Shown here: positions 52,355 to 60,604 of the stretch, one piece after another | Numbering within the stretch: position 1 is the stretch's first letter | Layout of the letters: each line of letters opens with the position of its first letter | Assembly (NCBI GenBank): GCA_022705325.1 | Contig: JAKJER010000002.1 | Location: 250,891-314,890, forward strand | Length of the DNA: 64,000 nucleotides | Source: Planctomycetota bacterium | GTDB taxonomy: Bacteria > Planctomycetota > Phycisphaerae > SM23-33 | Reading direction: 5' to 3' | The notes under the pieces: generated by a model | The model's database searches: none | Told to the model about the DNA's origin: nothing | The model's input: the letters and a program-made list of their open reading frames with translations, nothing else | Translations under genes and position numbers: made by a program

Positions 52355-53227
52355 CTACGCCGCGTCCATCGCCTGCATCTTGCGCAATTCCACCGCCCGC
52401 CAATGCCGGCTCAACTTAAAGCGAAGGAACACGGCTAATACCGTCGCTATGGTGCCCAGCAGGAGGAGAGGATAGCACACCGCGTACGGCTGGGAACTGA
52501 ATGCGGCCACGCCCCCCCCAGACAGGCCCGCCAGCCCCACCGCAAACACGGCAGCCAGGATCCCCATCACGACCGGTCGAGCGGCGTCCCGTCCGGCCAG
52601 CACGCCGGCCAATGCCATGGCCAGACCAATGAGGGCGCCCAGGCCCCCACCGACCCAGCCGGCTGTCTGGTCCGACCACCAAGCCCGAGAACGACCATCG
52701 GGCGAGAGATTGACCAACTGCAGCGGGCCAATCTCGACCACGCCCGGGCCCCGCAGCACGAGGTTAATCTCCAAGGATACCTGGGGCGGACGTGCCTTGT
52801 TCAAGTCAAACGGCAACGCGAACGGGCGCCAGGTCGATGTCCCGGTGAAGGCGCCCAGCGGCCCGCTTGCCCCGAGCGTCCGGGTGAAATAGCGCCCGCC
52901 GTCTTCCAGCACAGTCCACATCTCCAGGTAGCTCGCGCCAATCACGCCCTCGTAGCGGACCTGCCCTTGGATGGCGTACTGCGACGTCGTGGGGCTCAGA
53001 CCCTTCAGAAGCAGGATCGGGAACGTCTTTGTCCCGCTCGACTCGTTCTGTATCCGCAGGCATTGCCATTCCTGGCCCTGGGCCGGCACCACATCCCCGG
53101 AGCGGATCAGCTTCTGTTCCGCCAGGGCGGGCCAAGTCAGGACGCGACTTTCCTGATGTTCACCGGCTGCCACGGCGGACACAAGCGAAACGACCAGACT
53201 GCCGAGCGTAAGTTTACTTGTCTTCAT
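52355..53227 (-). CDS. membrane protein with exported beta domain, partner of DUF2089-type regulator
   Basis: A protein of 290 residues. After a signal-like segment (about 5-22) comes a beta-rich exported domain (about 30-180; TKTFPILLLKGLSPTTSQYA, IGASYLEMWTVLEDGG, RPPQVSLEINLVLRGPGVVE), which looks like a carbohydrate-binding or jelly-roll fold. Three C-terminal helices (about 195-285: GGLGALIGLAMALAGVLAG, MGILAAVFAVGLAG, CYPLLLLGTIATVLAVFL) anchor it. Its start overlaps the regulator gene by 14 bases, so the two form a coupled pair. I do not recognise a named family; a ligand-binding or signalling role is only a guess. Confidence 0.6.
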   Translation of the reverse strand: MKTSKLTLGSLVVSLVSAVAAGEHQESRVLTWPALAEQKLIRSGDVVPAQGQEWQCLRIQNESSGTKTFPILLLKGLSPTTSQYAIQGQVRYEGVIGASYLEMWTVLEDGGRYFTRTLGASGPLGAFTGTSTWRPFALPFDLNKARPPQVSLEINLVLRGPGVVEIGPLQLVNLSPDGRSRAWWSDQTAGWVGGGLGALIGLAMALAGVLAGRDAARPVVMGILAAVFAVGLAGLSGGGVAAFSSQPYAVCYPLLLLGTIATVLAVFLRFKLSRHWRAVELRKMQAMDAA

Positions 53228-53528
53228 GACGTTCCGTCTCCTTCCGATAGGCCGACAGCAGATCGGCCAGGGTGACGCGATCAATCTTGCCGTCCACGTG
53301 CGCGCTGCGAAGCATCTGCTCGAATGGACTTTGCGGGCTGTGGCTCTCATAGAGCTTGATCTTCTCAATCAGCCGGTCCAGGCGAAGACGAACCGTCGGA
53401 TAGCTGATCCCGTACTCCTGGGCGACCTGCTTGAGCGAGCCGGAGGCCACCAGGAACCGCTTGATGAAACCCAGGTCTTCTTCGTTCATTCCGGCCAGCC
53501 AAGGTTGAGTTTTTGCTTCGTTTGCCAT
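53214..53528 (-). CDS. DUF2089-like HTH regulator
   Basis: A protein of 104 residues from the ATG at 53528. The helix-turn-helix is LKQVAQEYGISYPTVRLRLD (about 32-51), the signature of DUF2089 proteins. Unlike full-length DUF2089 members, no zinc ribbon precedes it. The tail is charged and helical (VDGKIDRVTLADLLSAYRKE). It heads a two-gene unit with the membrane protein. A perfect TTGACA-N17-TATATT promoter and an overlapping palindrome lie directly upstream, suggesting autoregulation. GATGAGG precedes the ATG by 6 bases. Confidence 0.8.
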   Translation of the reverse strand: MANEAKTQPWLAGMNEEDLGFIKRFLVASGSLKQVAQEYGISYPTVRLRLDRLIEKIKLYESHSPQSPFEQMLRSAHVDGKIDRVTLADLLSAYRKETERHEDK

Positions 53529-53538
53529 TGGGAACCTC

Positions 53539-53568
53539 ATCATTGTTAAAAGAAATATAACAAATGAT
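53539..53568 (-). promoter_or_regulatory. palindromic operator candidate overlapping the -10 of the DUF2089-like gene
   Basis: ATCATTGTTA (53539-53548) and TAACAAATGAT (53558-53568) form an inverted repeat with one bulged base, in unusually AT-rich DNA. The TATATT -10 lies within it, so a bound dimer would block the promoter. The natural candidate is the regulator encoded just downstream. Confidence 0.55.
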
Positions 53569-53582
53569 ATTACTCTTGTCAA
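53554..53582 (-). promoter_or_regulatory. consensus promoter of the DUF2089-like regulator unit
   Basis: On the minus strand, a perfect TTGACA (53582-53577), exactly 17 bases, then TATATT (53559-53554). It is the strongest promoter match in the window. The ATG at 53528 is about 26 bases downstream. Confidence 0.75.
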
Positions 53583-53708
53583 TCTGGATATCAAGATTCT
53601 TCACTTTATTGTGCAGATTCTGGTTTACTTTCTACGGGATCACTGGAGGCTGATCCGCCCATCTGGAAAGAGGGTGGTCTCGCCCCCGGCCTCGGATCGA
53701 TACGCTTC

Positions 53709-54527
53709 ATGTCACGAGAGCCCATGAATAGGAGTGCTTTCAGGTTCCTGGAACTGCCCGTCGTGGTGTCCATCCTTCCGCTGCTGTTGCCGATCCTGAC
53801 GCCATCGCTGGCTCAGACCCGGAAGTTCACAAAGGTCACCGTCTGCCAGAGAAATCTGCGCCAGCTTCAGGTCGCGTACACAGCCTACGCCGCCGGCTGG
53901 AGGACCCGCCTGCTCCCGTACATCTGCGACGGCGCCCGCCCCGACGCCTTCTGGATGCAGACCCTCCAGTCGTACTATGCGCAGTCCGGCCAGATTCGCC
54001 GCTGTCCAGGCGTGCCCGGCAAGAATCCCGAGTCCTACTGGGGAACGGCGAGTTGGGGCTGGGGCGGGTCGGGTGGCTGGATGAACGGACACTACGGCAG
54101 CTTCGGCATCCGCGGCTGGCTGTACGACATAATGTCGGAGCGGCCCGACGGCAAGTACAACTATCCCAGCCAGGACCGCTACGACTGGGAGTGTACGGGA
54201 CGGACCTTCTCACCCGGCGTCGCGGCGGTCTGGTTCGACTGCAACTGGGTGGACGCTTGGCCTTATCACGCCGACGGCCCCTACCCGGACCTCTCGCTCG
54301 GCTCGCAGCCGGGCCAGCCGGGGCAAACGTCAATGGGGCGTCTGTGCATCACCCGACACGACTGGTCGATCAATCTGGCCGTCGCCGACGGCGGGGCCTC
54401 AGGAACCGCGTGGTACTCGCAATGTTGGCGCGCCTGGTTCACCGTCGCGCATGGCTGGCCCTTCTCCGTTCGCGACCTGCGACCGGCCTTGCGCTTCGCG
54501 ACGCTGTCGTCTTGTCGGGGATCCTGA
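53709..54527 (+). CDS. H-X9-DG pseudopilin-like protein, copy 3 (diverged)
   Basis: A protein of 272 residues from 53709, or 267 from the ATG at 53724 (MNRSAF). The prepilin motif is altered: FRFLELPVVVSILPLLL replaces [17 protein letters not shown], yet Phe1 and Glu5 remain. The hydrophobic region carries three prolines, which may disturb the pilin helix. The middle ([33 protein letters not shown]) and RHDWSINLAVADG H-X9-DG motif are conserved. The C-terminal ~45 residues differ from copies 1 and 2 and are Trp-rich. It may be specialised or decaying. Confidence 0.75.
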   Translation: MSREPMNRSAFRFLELPVVVSILPLLLPILTPSLAQTRKFTKVTVCQRNLRQLQVAYTAYAAGWRTRLLPYICDGARPDAFWMQTLQSYYAQSGQIRRCPGVPGKNPESYWGTASWGWGGSGGWMNGHYGSFGIRGWLYDIMSERPDGKYNYPSQDRYDWECTGRTFSPGVAAVWFDCNWVDAWPYHADGPYPDLSLGSQPGQPGQTSMGRLCITRHDWSINLAVADGGASGTAWYSQCWRAWFTVAHGWPFSVRDLRPALRFATLSSCRGS

Positions 54528-54546
54528 AAAAACCGCACGCCTTTGG

Positions 54547-54574
54547 TTGATTTCTCGGCCCACGCGGCTAAAAT
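54547..54574 (+). promoter_or_regulatory. V-ATPase operon promoter
   Basis: TTGATT (54547-54552) and TAAAAT (54569-54574) are 16 bases apart. The leader to the ATG at 54653 is about 72 bases and contains GAGG about 12 bases before it. Confidence 0.55.
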
Positions 54575-54652
54575 ACCGATTTCCTGTTTGCCTGGACGGC
54601 CGTGCAATGGTACATAGACCCGTCCAGGCACGAAACTCGAGGATAATCCGCT

Positions 54653-55279
54653 ATGCCAGATACCATTGAATCCTTCGTGGCAAAGTTGCAGGCCGAGGGT
54701 GTCCAGGCCGGTCGGCACGAAGCCGACAAGATCCGCAATGAAGCCCAGCAACAGGCCGACGAGACCCTCCGCCAGGCCAAGGCCCAGGCCGACAAGATCG
54801 TCGCCGACGCGCAGGCGTCCGCCCAGTCGCTGCTGAGCCGGGCCCGGACGGAACTGGACCTCGCGGCGCGCGACGCCCTGTTCCGCCTTCGCGAGGCGAT
54901 TGGCCAAGCCGTCCAGGCCATCCTGACCGAAGGGGCTAAGCGGCAGCTTTCCGACACCAAGTTCCTTTGCCAGGTCATGCGCGAACTGGTGCTGCTGTAC
55001 GGGCAGGCCGACGCTGAACGCAAGACCACCATTCGCTTCAACGTCCCGGCGGAAGTCCAGGACCAACTGGCGAGTTGGGTGATGGGCGAGTTGCACAAGG
55101 CCGCCCACGAGGCAAACGCTACGGTCGATCTCCATGGCACACTGGCGTCGGCGGGCTTTGAGTACCGTGTCGACGGGGCCACCGTCGAAGTGACGGTCGA
55201 CAGCGTCGTCCAGACGCTCAAGGGCCTGGTCGGACCTGAACTCCAGAGCGTCCTGGACCGCGCCGCTGCCTCGAAGTAG
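54653..55279 (+). CDS. atpE: V-type ATPase subunit E
   Basis: A protein of 208 residues. The first ~90 residues form a long coiled-coil rich in Ala, Gln and Glu (ADKIRNEAQQQADETLRQAK), as expected of the peripheral stalk, and the C-terminal half is a globular cap. It links the catalytic head with the membrane part. It opens an operon whose order E, DUF2764, A, B, D, I, K matches chlamydial and spirochaetal V-ATPases. The peripheral-stalk partner G/H and the central-stalk F and C subunits are not in the window. Confidence 0.85.
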   Translation: MPDTIESFVAKLQAEGVQAGRHEADKIRNEAQQQADETLRQAKAQADKIVADAQASAQSLLSRARTELDLAARDALFRLREAIGQAVQAILTEGAKRQLSDTKFLCQVMRELVLLYGQADAERKTTIRFNVPAEVQDQLASWVMGELHKAAHEANATVDLHGTLASAGFEYRVDGATVEVTVDSVVQTLKGLVGPELQSVLDRAAASK

Positions 55280-55289
55280 GACGCTCGCT

Positions 55290-56021
55290 ATGGCCGGCAA
55301 AGACTACTTCCTAATCACGTCCCTGCCCACGCCGGGCCCCCTGGGCTCCAAGCCGCCCATCTCCCCGGCTGAGCTTGTTGGGCGCGCCCTGTACAATCGC
55401 TCCGCGCGGGAACTGATCCAGGCCATCTTCCTGAGCGACGACCTGCTCCAGCGACAATCGTTCCTGGCGGGCGAACTCAAGGGTGTCTCGCCCACGGTGC
55501 TGACCGCCGCCCAGGTCCGCAACCAGGAGCCCCTGCCGGTGTGGCTGGAGGTGAGCCCGCAGCAGCCGGGCGGGCCCTCGCCCGTCGACAGCCTCTGGGC
55601 CGCTTACTATCGCCATGCCATCCGCGTCGCGGCGCGGCTGGGCAGCGACTTCCTGACCGACTGGGTAATCTACGAGGTCGCGTTCCGCAACGCCCTCGTC
55701 GTCGCCCGCGCCAAGGCCCTTGGCCTGGACGCCGAGATGTACCTCGTCGAGCCGTCGCTCGCCGCCGGCGATCTTGATTTCGACAGCGTGCTGGCCGAGT
55801 GGTCCGCCGCCTCCAATCCCCTGGCTGGCCTGCGGGTGCTGGACGCCGCACGCTGGGCCTGGTTGACCGAACACGACGCCTACTACACCTTTGGCGACGA
55901 TGAACTGGCTGCCTACGCCGCCAAGTTGATGCTTCTGCACCGTTGGCACCGTCTGTCCGAGCATGCGTCGGCCTCCCAGGCCCACGACGCCGAACAGCCC
56001 AGTGAGAGGACCCTGCCGTGA
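55290..56021 (+). CDS. V-ATPase operon protein DUF2764
   Basis: A protein of 243 residues that begins MAGKDYFLITSLPTPGPLGS. This protein is nearly always found between the E and A genes in bacterial V-ATPase operons of Chlamydia and spirochaetes; it may replace subunit C or help assembly. Helical throughout (FFLSDDLLQRQ-like start, long helices near 100-130 and 200-230). No catalytic motif. The stop overlaps the GTG start of subunit A (GTGA), consistent with translational coupling. Confidence 0.82.
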   Translation: MAGKDYFLITSLPTPGPLGSKPPISPAELVGRALYNRSARELIQAIFLSDDLLQRQSFLAGELKGVSPTVLTAAQVRNQEPLPVWLEVSPQQPGGPSPVDSLWAAYYRHAIRVAARLGSDFLTDWVIYEVAFRNALVVARAKALGLDAEMYLVEPSLAAGDLDFDSVLAEWSAASNPLAGLRVLDAARWAWLTEHDAYYTFGDDELAAYAAKLMLLHRWHRLSEHASASQAHDAEQPSERTLP

Positions 56022-57781
56022 CTGGAAGAATTGTGGCTGTCTACGGGAACATGGTCATCGCCGAAACGAGCGGGCGCGTGATCCAGAACTCCGTCGCCTA
56101 CTGTTGCCGAGACGACGGCGCCCGCCTGCTCAGCGAAGTCATCCGGATCCGGGGCCGGCTGGCCGACTTGCAGGTCTTCGAGGAGACCCGCGGCCTGAAG
56201 GTCGGCAACGCCGTTGACTTCGAGGAAGAGATGCTGTCGGTCGAACTGGGCCCGGGCCTGCTGGGCCAGATCTATGACGGCCTGCAGAACCCCCTGCCCA
56301 ACCTCGCCCAGGAGGCGGGCTACTTCCTCAAGCCCGGCGTGTACATCCGCGCCCTGGACAGCGACCGCAAGTGGGACTTCACCCCCCTCGCCAAGCCGGG
56401 CCAAACCGTCACCGCGGGCGAGACCCTCGGCACCGTCCCCGAGGGCATCTTCACCCACCGCATCATGGCGCCCTTCGCCTTGACCGGCTCGTGCAAGGTC
56501 GAGTCGGTCGTGTCCGCCGGGCAATATACCATCGAGCAGGAGATCGCCGTCCTGGTCGATGAGTCGGGCAAGAAGATCCCGGTGAAGATGGTCCAGAGCT
56601 GGCCGGTAAAGCGGGCTCTCAACGTCTCCCGCCGGCGCCTCATGCCCGAGCACCCGCTGGTCACCCGCGTGCGGATCATCGACTCCATGTTCCCCATCCT
56701 CCGCGGAGGGACCTATTGCATCCCCGGTCCCTTCGGGGCGGGCAAGACCGTGCTTCAGCAGATCACCAGCCGCCACGCCGAGATTGACATTGTCATCATC
56801 GCCGCCTGCGGCGAGCGGGCCGGCGAGGTCGTCGAGACGCTCCGCGAGTTCCCCCACCTCCAGGACCCACGGACCGGCAAGAGCCTCATGGAGCGGACCA
56901 TCATCATCTGCAACACCTCCGCCATGCCCGTGGCCGCCCGCGAGGCCTCCGTGTACACCGCGGCCACCCTGGCCGAGTACTACCGCCAGATGGGCCTCAA
57001 CGTGCTCCTGCTGGCCGACTCCACCAGCCGCTGGGCCCAGGCCATGCGCGAGGTGTCGGGGCGCCTGGAAGAGATCCCCGGCGAGGAAGCCTTCCCCGCC
57101 TACCTGGAAAGCCGCATCGCGGGCTTCTACGAGCGGGCCGGCGCCCTGGAACTCAAGGACGGGCAGATCGGCACGCTGACCATCGGCGGGACGGTCAGCC
57201 CGGCCGGCGGCAACTTCGAGGAACCCGTCACCCAGGGCACATTGAAGGTCGTGGGTGCGTTCCACGGCTTGTCGCGGGCCCGTTCCGACGCCCGGCGCTA
57301 TCCGGCCATCGACCCGTTGGACTCTTGGAGCAAGTATAGCGGCATTATCGATCCATCTAAGGTCATCTTCGCCCGAGCGATGCTGCGGCGGGGCAGTGAG
57401 GTCCAGCAGATGATGACCGTCGTCGGCGAGGAAGGCACCAGCGTGGAAGACTTCTCGGTCGCCCTGAAGGCCGAGTTCTTCGACAACTGCTACCTCCAGC
57501 AGAACGCCTACGACGAGGTCGACGCCGCCACACCGGCGGAACGACAGAAATTCGTCTTCGACAAGGTCCTCCAGGTGCTGGAACTGGACTTCGGTTTCGA
57601 CAACAAGGAGCAGGCCCGCAAGGTGCTCGTGGCGATCGGCGACCTGTTCCGCAACTGGAACTACGCGGCCTGGGACAGCGACGAGTTCAAGAAGATCCAG
57701 ACCGACATCGACCGGCTCATCGAGGCCAAGGGCCGCGCCGAGGCGCCGGCTGAGCAGGCGGCCGAGGCGGCGACGGCCTGA
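56018..57781 (+). CDS. atpA: V-type ATPase catalytic subunit A
   Basis: A protein of 587 residues with GTG start at 56018, overlapping the previous stop. The Walker A GPFGAGKT is at 237-244, followed by VIIAACGERAGEVVETLREF, the catalytic A-subunit pattern. The non-homologous region (about 110-200) sits before the P-loop, as in V-type A subunits and unlike F1 beta. LLLADSTSRWAQAMREVSG is the Walker B and nearby segment. It hydrolyses or makes ATP in the V1 head with subunit B. Confidence 0.96.
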   Translation: MTGRIVAVYGNMVIAETSGRVIQNSVAYCCRDDGARLLSEVIRIRGRLADLQVFEETRGLKVGNAVDFEEEMLSVELGPGLLGQIYDGLQNPLPNLAQEAGYFLKPGVYIRALDSDRKWDFTPLAKPGQTVTAGETLGTVPEGIFTHRIMAPFALTGSCKVESVVSAGQYTIEQEIAVLVDESGKKIPVKMVQSWPVKRALNVSRRRLMPEHPLVTRVRIIDSMFPILRGGTYCIPGPFGAGKTVLQQITSRHAEIDIVIIAACGERAGEVVETLREFPHLQDPRTGKSLMERTIIICNTSAMPVAAREASVYTAATLAEYYRQMGLNVLLLADSTSRWAQAMREVSGRLEEIPGEEAFPAYLESRIAGFYERAGALELKDGQIGTLTIGGTVSPAGGNFEEPVTQGTLKVVGAFHGLSRARSDARRYPAIDPLDSWSKYSGIIDPSKVIFARAMLRRGSEVQQMMTVVGEEGTSVEDFSVALKAEFFDNCYLQQNAYDEVDAATPAERQKFVFDKVLQVLELDFGFDNKEQARKVLVAIGDLFRNWNYAAWDSDEFKKIQTDIDRLIEAKGRAEAPAEQAAEAATA

Positions 57782-57829
57782 AGAAATGACCAAGAATGAC
57801 CAATGTCATTAGCTGACTAGGTACAAGAC

Positions 57830-59143
57830 ATGCGAAAATACTACGATCAGATCACGAGAATCGCCGGCAACGTCGTCACCGTCACGGCCAGTGACGTGGG
57901 CTATGACGAACTGGCCGTCATTACCACGCGAATGGGCTCTTCGCTGGCCCAGGTGATTCACCTGGAGGGCGACCAGGTCTCGCTCCAGGTATTCGCCGGC
58001 ACGCAGGGCGTTTCGACGGGTGACCGCGTCCGCTTCCTCGGCCACGCCATGCAGGTGCCCTTCAGCGACGATCTGCTGGGGCGGATCTTCGACGGATCGG
58101 GCAAGCCCCGCGATGAGCGCCCCCCGGTCCAGGCCCCGCCGGTGGAGATCGGCTCGCCCGCGGTTAACCCCGTCAAACGCCTCATGCCCGACCAGATGGT
58201 CCATACGGGCATCCCGATGATCGACATCTTCAACTCTCTGGTCGAGAGTCAGAAGTTGCCCATCTTCTCGGTGGCCGGCGAGCCGTACAACCCGCTCCTG
58301 GCCCGCGTGGGCCTGCAGGCCAATGCCGACATCATCATCCTCGGCGGCATGGGCCTGCGACACGACGACTATCTCACCTTCCGCAAGACCTTTGAGGAAG
58401 GCGGCGTGCTCGGGCGGACCATCATGTTCATCCACACCGCCGCCGACCCTGTCGTCGAATGTCTGCTCGTGCCCGACCAGTGCCTGGCCGTCGGCGAGCA
58501 GTTCGCCCTCCAGGGCAAGAAGGTGCTGGTCCTCCTGACCGACATGACCGCCTTCAGCGACGCCCTGAAGGAAATCGCCATCATCATGGAGCAGATCCCC
58601 TCCAACCGCGGCTACCCAGGCGACCTGTACACCCAGCTCGCGCGCCGTTACGAGAAGGCTGTCGATTTCGAGGGCGCCGGCTCCATGACGCTCCTGGCCT
58701 GCGTGACCATGCCCGGTGACGACGTCACGCACCCCGTGCCCGATAATACCGGCTACATCACCGAGGGCCAGTTCTACCTCCGCAACGGAAGAATCGAGCC
58801 CTTCGGCTCGCTCAGCCGCCTCAAGCAGCAGGTCAACGGCAAGAGCCGCGACGACCACCGGGCCATCATGAACTCCTGCATTCAGCTCTACGCACTTTGC
58901 CGCGAGGCCCGCGAGAAGCGAGACATGGGCTTCGAGATGTCCCCCTGGGACCAGCGCCTCCTGCAGTACGGCAAGCTGTTCGAAGACCGGATCATGAACC
59001 TGGCCGTGAACATCCCGCTGTTCGAGGCTCTCGACCGCTGCTGGGACATCCTGGCCGAGTGCTTCGAGCCGGCCGAGACCGGCATCCGACGCAGCATCAT
59101 CGAGGCCCACTGGCCCAAGAAAGAACAGTTGGCTTCCGCCTGA
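57830..59143 (+). CDS. atpB: V-type ATPase subunit B
   Basis: A protein of 437 residues, regulatory head subunit that alternates with A. It has the [20 protein letters not shown] block and [12 protein letters not shown] in place of a P-loop, as expected for non-catalytic B. The arginine finger region is [20 protein letters not shown]. Forty-eight bases separate it from atpA, with a short imperfect repeat (AATGACCAA twice). A hairpin of 7 bp follows the stop. Confidence 0.95.
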   Translation: MRKYYDQITRIAGNVVTVTASDVGYDELAVITTRMGSSLAQVIHLEGDQVSLQVFAGTQGVSTGDRVRFLGHAMQVPFSDDLLGRIFDGSGKPRDERPPVQAPPVEIGSPAVNPVKRLMPDQMVHTGIPMIDIFNSLVESQKLPIFSVAGEPYNPLLARVGLQANADIIILGGMGLRHDDYLTFRKTFEEGGVLGRTIMFIHTAADPVVECLLVPDQCLAVGEQFALQGKKVLVLLTDMTAFSDALKEIAIIMEQIPSNRGYPGDLYTQLARRYEKAVDFEGAGSMTLLACVTMPGDDVTHPVPDNTGYITEGQFYLRNGRIEPFGSLSRLKQQVNGKSRDDHRAIMNSCIQLYALCREAREKRDMGFEMSPWDQRLLQYGKLFEDRIMNLAVNIPLFEALDRCWDILAECFEPAETGIRRSIIEAHWPKKEQLASA

Positions 59144-59144
59144 G

Positions 59145-59161
59145 CTGCCCCTGTGGGGCAG
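59145..59161 (+). terminator. short hairpin after atpB
   Basis: CTGCCCC and GGGGCAG form a 7-bp stem with a three-base loop directly after the atpB stop. No U-tract follows. It could attenuate transcription into the inserted BNR gene and the downstream V-ATPase genes. Confidence 0.4.
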
Positions 59162-59214
59162 GTTGAGGATACTTGATTGCGGAATGCGGATTGCGGAACT
59201 AGAGACGCCGAGAG

Positions 59215-60603
59215 ATGACACCGGAAGACATGAAAAGACGGACAAAGAAGTTCGCCCTGGCGATCATCCAGTTCGTCGCCGCCGCAGTCTCCCCCGCCTT
59301 GGCTGATCTCCCTGCCGCCATGGACATCAGCCCTGTCTGGTCGGGGCATCCGGTCGGTTTCTGCCTGTTGACCCACAAGGACCGCCAGTTCGTCGCCTTC
59401 TACGACGCCGACCGGGTGATGTCCGTAGCGCAGCGGAGGCTCGACCAGGACAAGTTCACCCTGACCCGTCTGGATCAGAAAGTGGTCTGGGACAGCCACA
59501 ACTACATCACCATGACCGTCGACGACGACGGCTTGCTCCACCTGGCCGGCAACATGCACTGCGTGCCGCTGATCTACTACCGCAGCGAGAAGCCGCTGGA
59601 TGCTTCGACGCTTAAACGCGTACCGCAAATGGTCGGCCCCAACGAAAAACGCTGCACCTACCCTCGGTTCCTCCGCGGGGCCGGGAACGAACTGCTGTTC
59701 ACCTATCGCGATGGCAGCAGCGGCAACGGCAATCAGATCTGCAACGTCTGGGACCAGGCAACCAGGACATGGAAGCGGCTGATCCAGACCCCCCTGACCG
59801 ACGGCCAGGGGAAGATGAACGCCTACTTCCACGGTCCGATCCGCGGGCCCGACGGGCTCTTCCATCTCTGTTGGGTCTGGCGCGACCACGGCGGCTGCGA
59901 GAGCAACCATGATCTGTCCTACGCCCGCAGCAAAGACCTCATCCATTGGCAGACCAGCCAGGGCAAGCCGTTGACGCTGCCCCTCACGCTGACCGGCAGC
60001 GAGATCGTCGACCCCGTGCCGGCCAAGGGCGGGATCATCAACGGCAATGCGGCCATCGGCTTCGACAGTCGAGGCCAAGTCCTCATCAGCTACCACAAGT
60101 ACGATGCCGCCGGCAAGACGCAGCTCTACGTGGCCCGGCCGGACAAGGACGGCTGGCTGATCCGCCAGGTCACCAATTGGGCCTGGCGATGGGATTTCAG
60201 CGGCGGCGGATCGATTCACTTTGCCGTCCGTGTCGGCCCGGTTCAACCCGCGGGCAAGGGGCTGCTGGCCCTGGGCTTTGGGCACGACCAGTACGGTTCA
60301 GGCAACGTATTCCTGGACGAGGCGACCCTCCAGCCAGCCCCCCAGGCCAGGCCCGCCAGGGACAAGACGACGGTCCGCCCCGCGTATCCGCCCGGTTCGG
60401 GCAAGCCTGAGCAGGATTTCCCCGGGTTGCAGGTCCGCTGGCGCGCCGACAGCGGCAGCGCCGTCGATGGGCTCCGCTACGTGCTGCGATGGGAGACGCT
60501 CGGGCCCAACCGGGACAGGCCGGTCAAGGCTCCCTTGCCCAAGCCCAGCATGCTGCGGCTGTACCGATTGCCTCACGCCCCCCTTTCGCAAGCGGGATCG
60601 TAA
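59215..60603 (+). CDS. secreted BNR_4 family protein, PL24/PL25 ulvan-lyase-like
   Basis: A protein of 462 residues. The signal peptide is KKFALAIIQFVAAAVSPALA (about 11-30); an ATG at 59230 is an alternative start. A seven-bladed propeller of BNR_4 type follows: WDSHNYITMTVDDDGLLHLA and GNMHCVPLIYY hold a His pair (H95 and H115, 20 apart) like the catalytic histidines of ulvan lyases; further blocks TYPRFLRG, LLFTYRDGSSGNGNQ and GPDGLFHLCWVWRDHGG fit. It sits inside the V-ATPase operon between B and D, on the same strand, one base from subunit D. This insertion is unexpected. Confidence 0.75.
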   Translation: MTPEDMKRRTKKFALAIIQFVAAAVSPALADLPAAMDISPVWSGHPVGFCLLTHKDRQFVAFYDADRVMSVAQRRLDQDKFTLTRLDQKVVWDSHNYITMTVDDDGLLHLAGNMHCVPLIYYRSEKPLDASTLKRVPQMVGPNEKRCTYPRFLRGAGNELLFTYRDGSSGNGNQICNVWDQATRTWKRLIQTPLTDGQGKMNAYFHGPIRGPDGLFHLCWVWRDHGGCESNHDLSYARSKDLIHWQTSQGKPLTLPLTLTGSEIVDPVPAKGGIINGNAAIGFDSRGQVLISYHKYDAAGKTQLYVARPDKDGWLIRQVTNWAWRWDFSGGGSIHFAVRVGPVQPAGKGLLALGFGHDQYGSGNVFLDEATLQPAPQARPARDKTTVRPAYPPGSGKPEQDFPGLQVRWRADSGSAVDGLRYVLRWETLGPNRDRPVKAPLPKPSMLRLYRLPHAPLSQAGS

Positions 60604-60604
60604 T

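Noticed and set aside
54370..54527. Frameshift at the end of pseudopilin copy 3
   Set aside because: The tail differs from copies 1 and 2, but other frames do not restore similarity; Trp positions align loosely in frame, so divergence is more likely.
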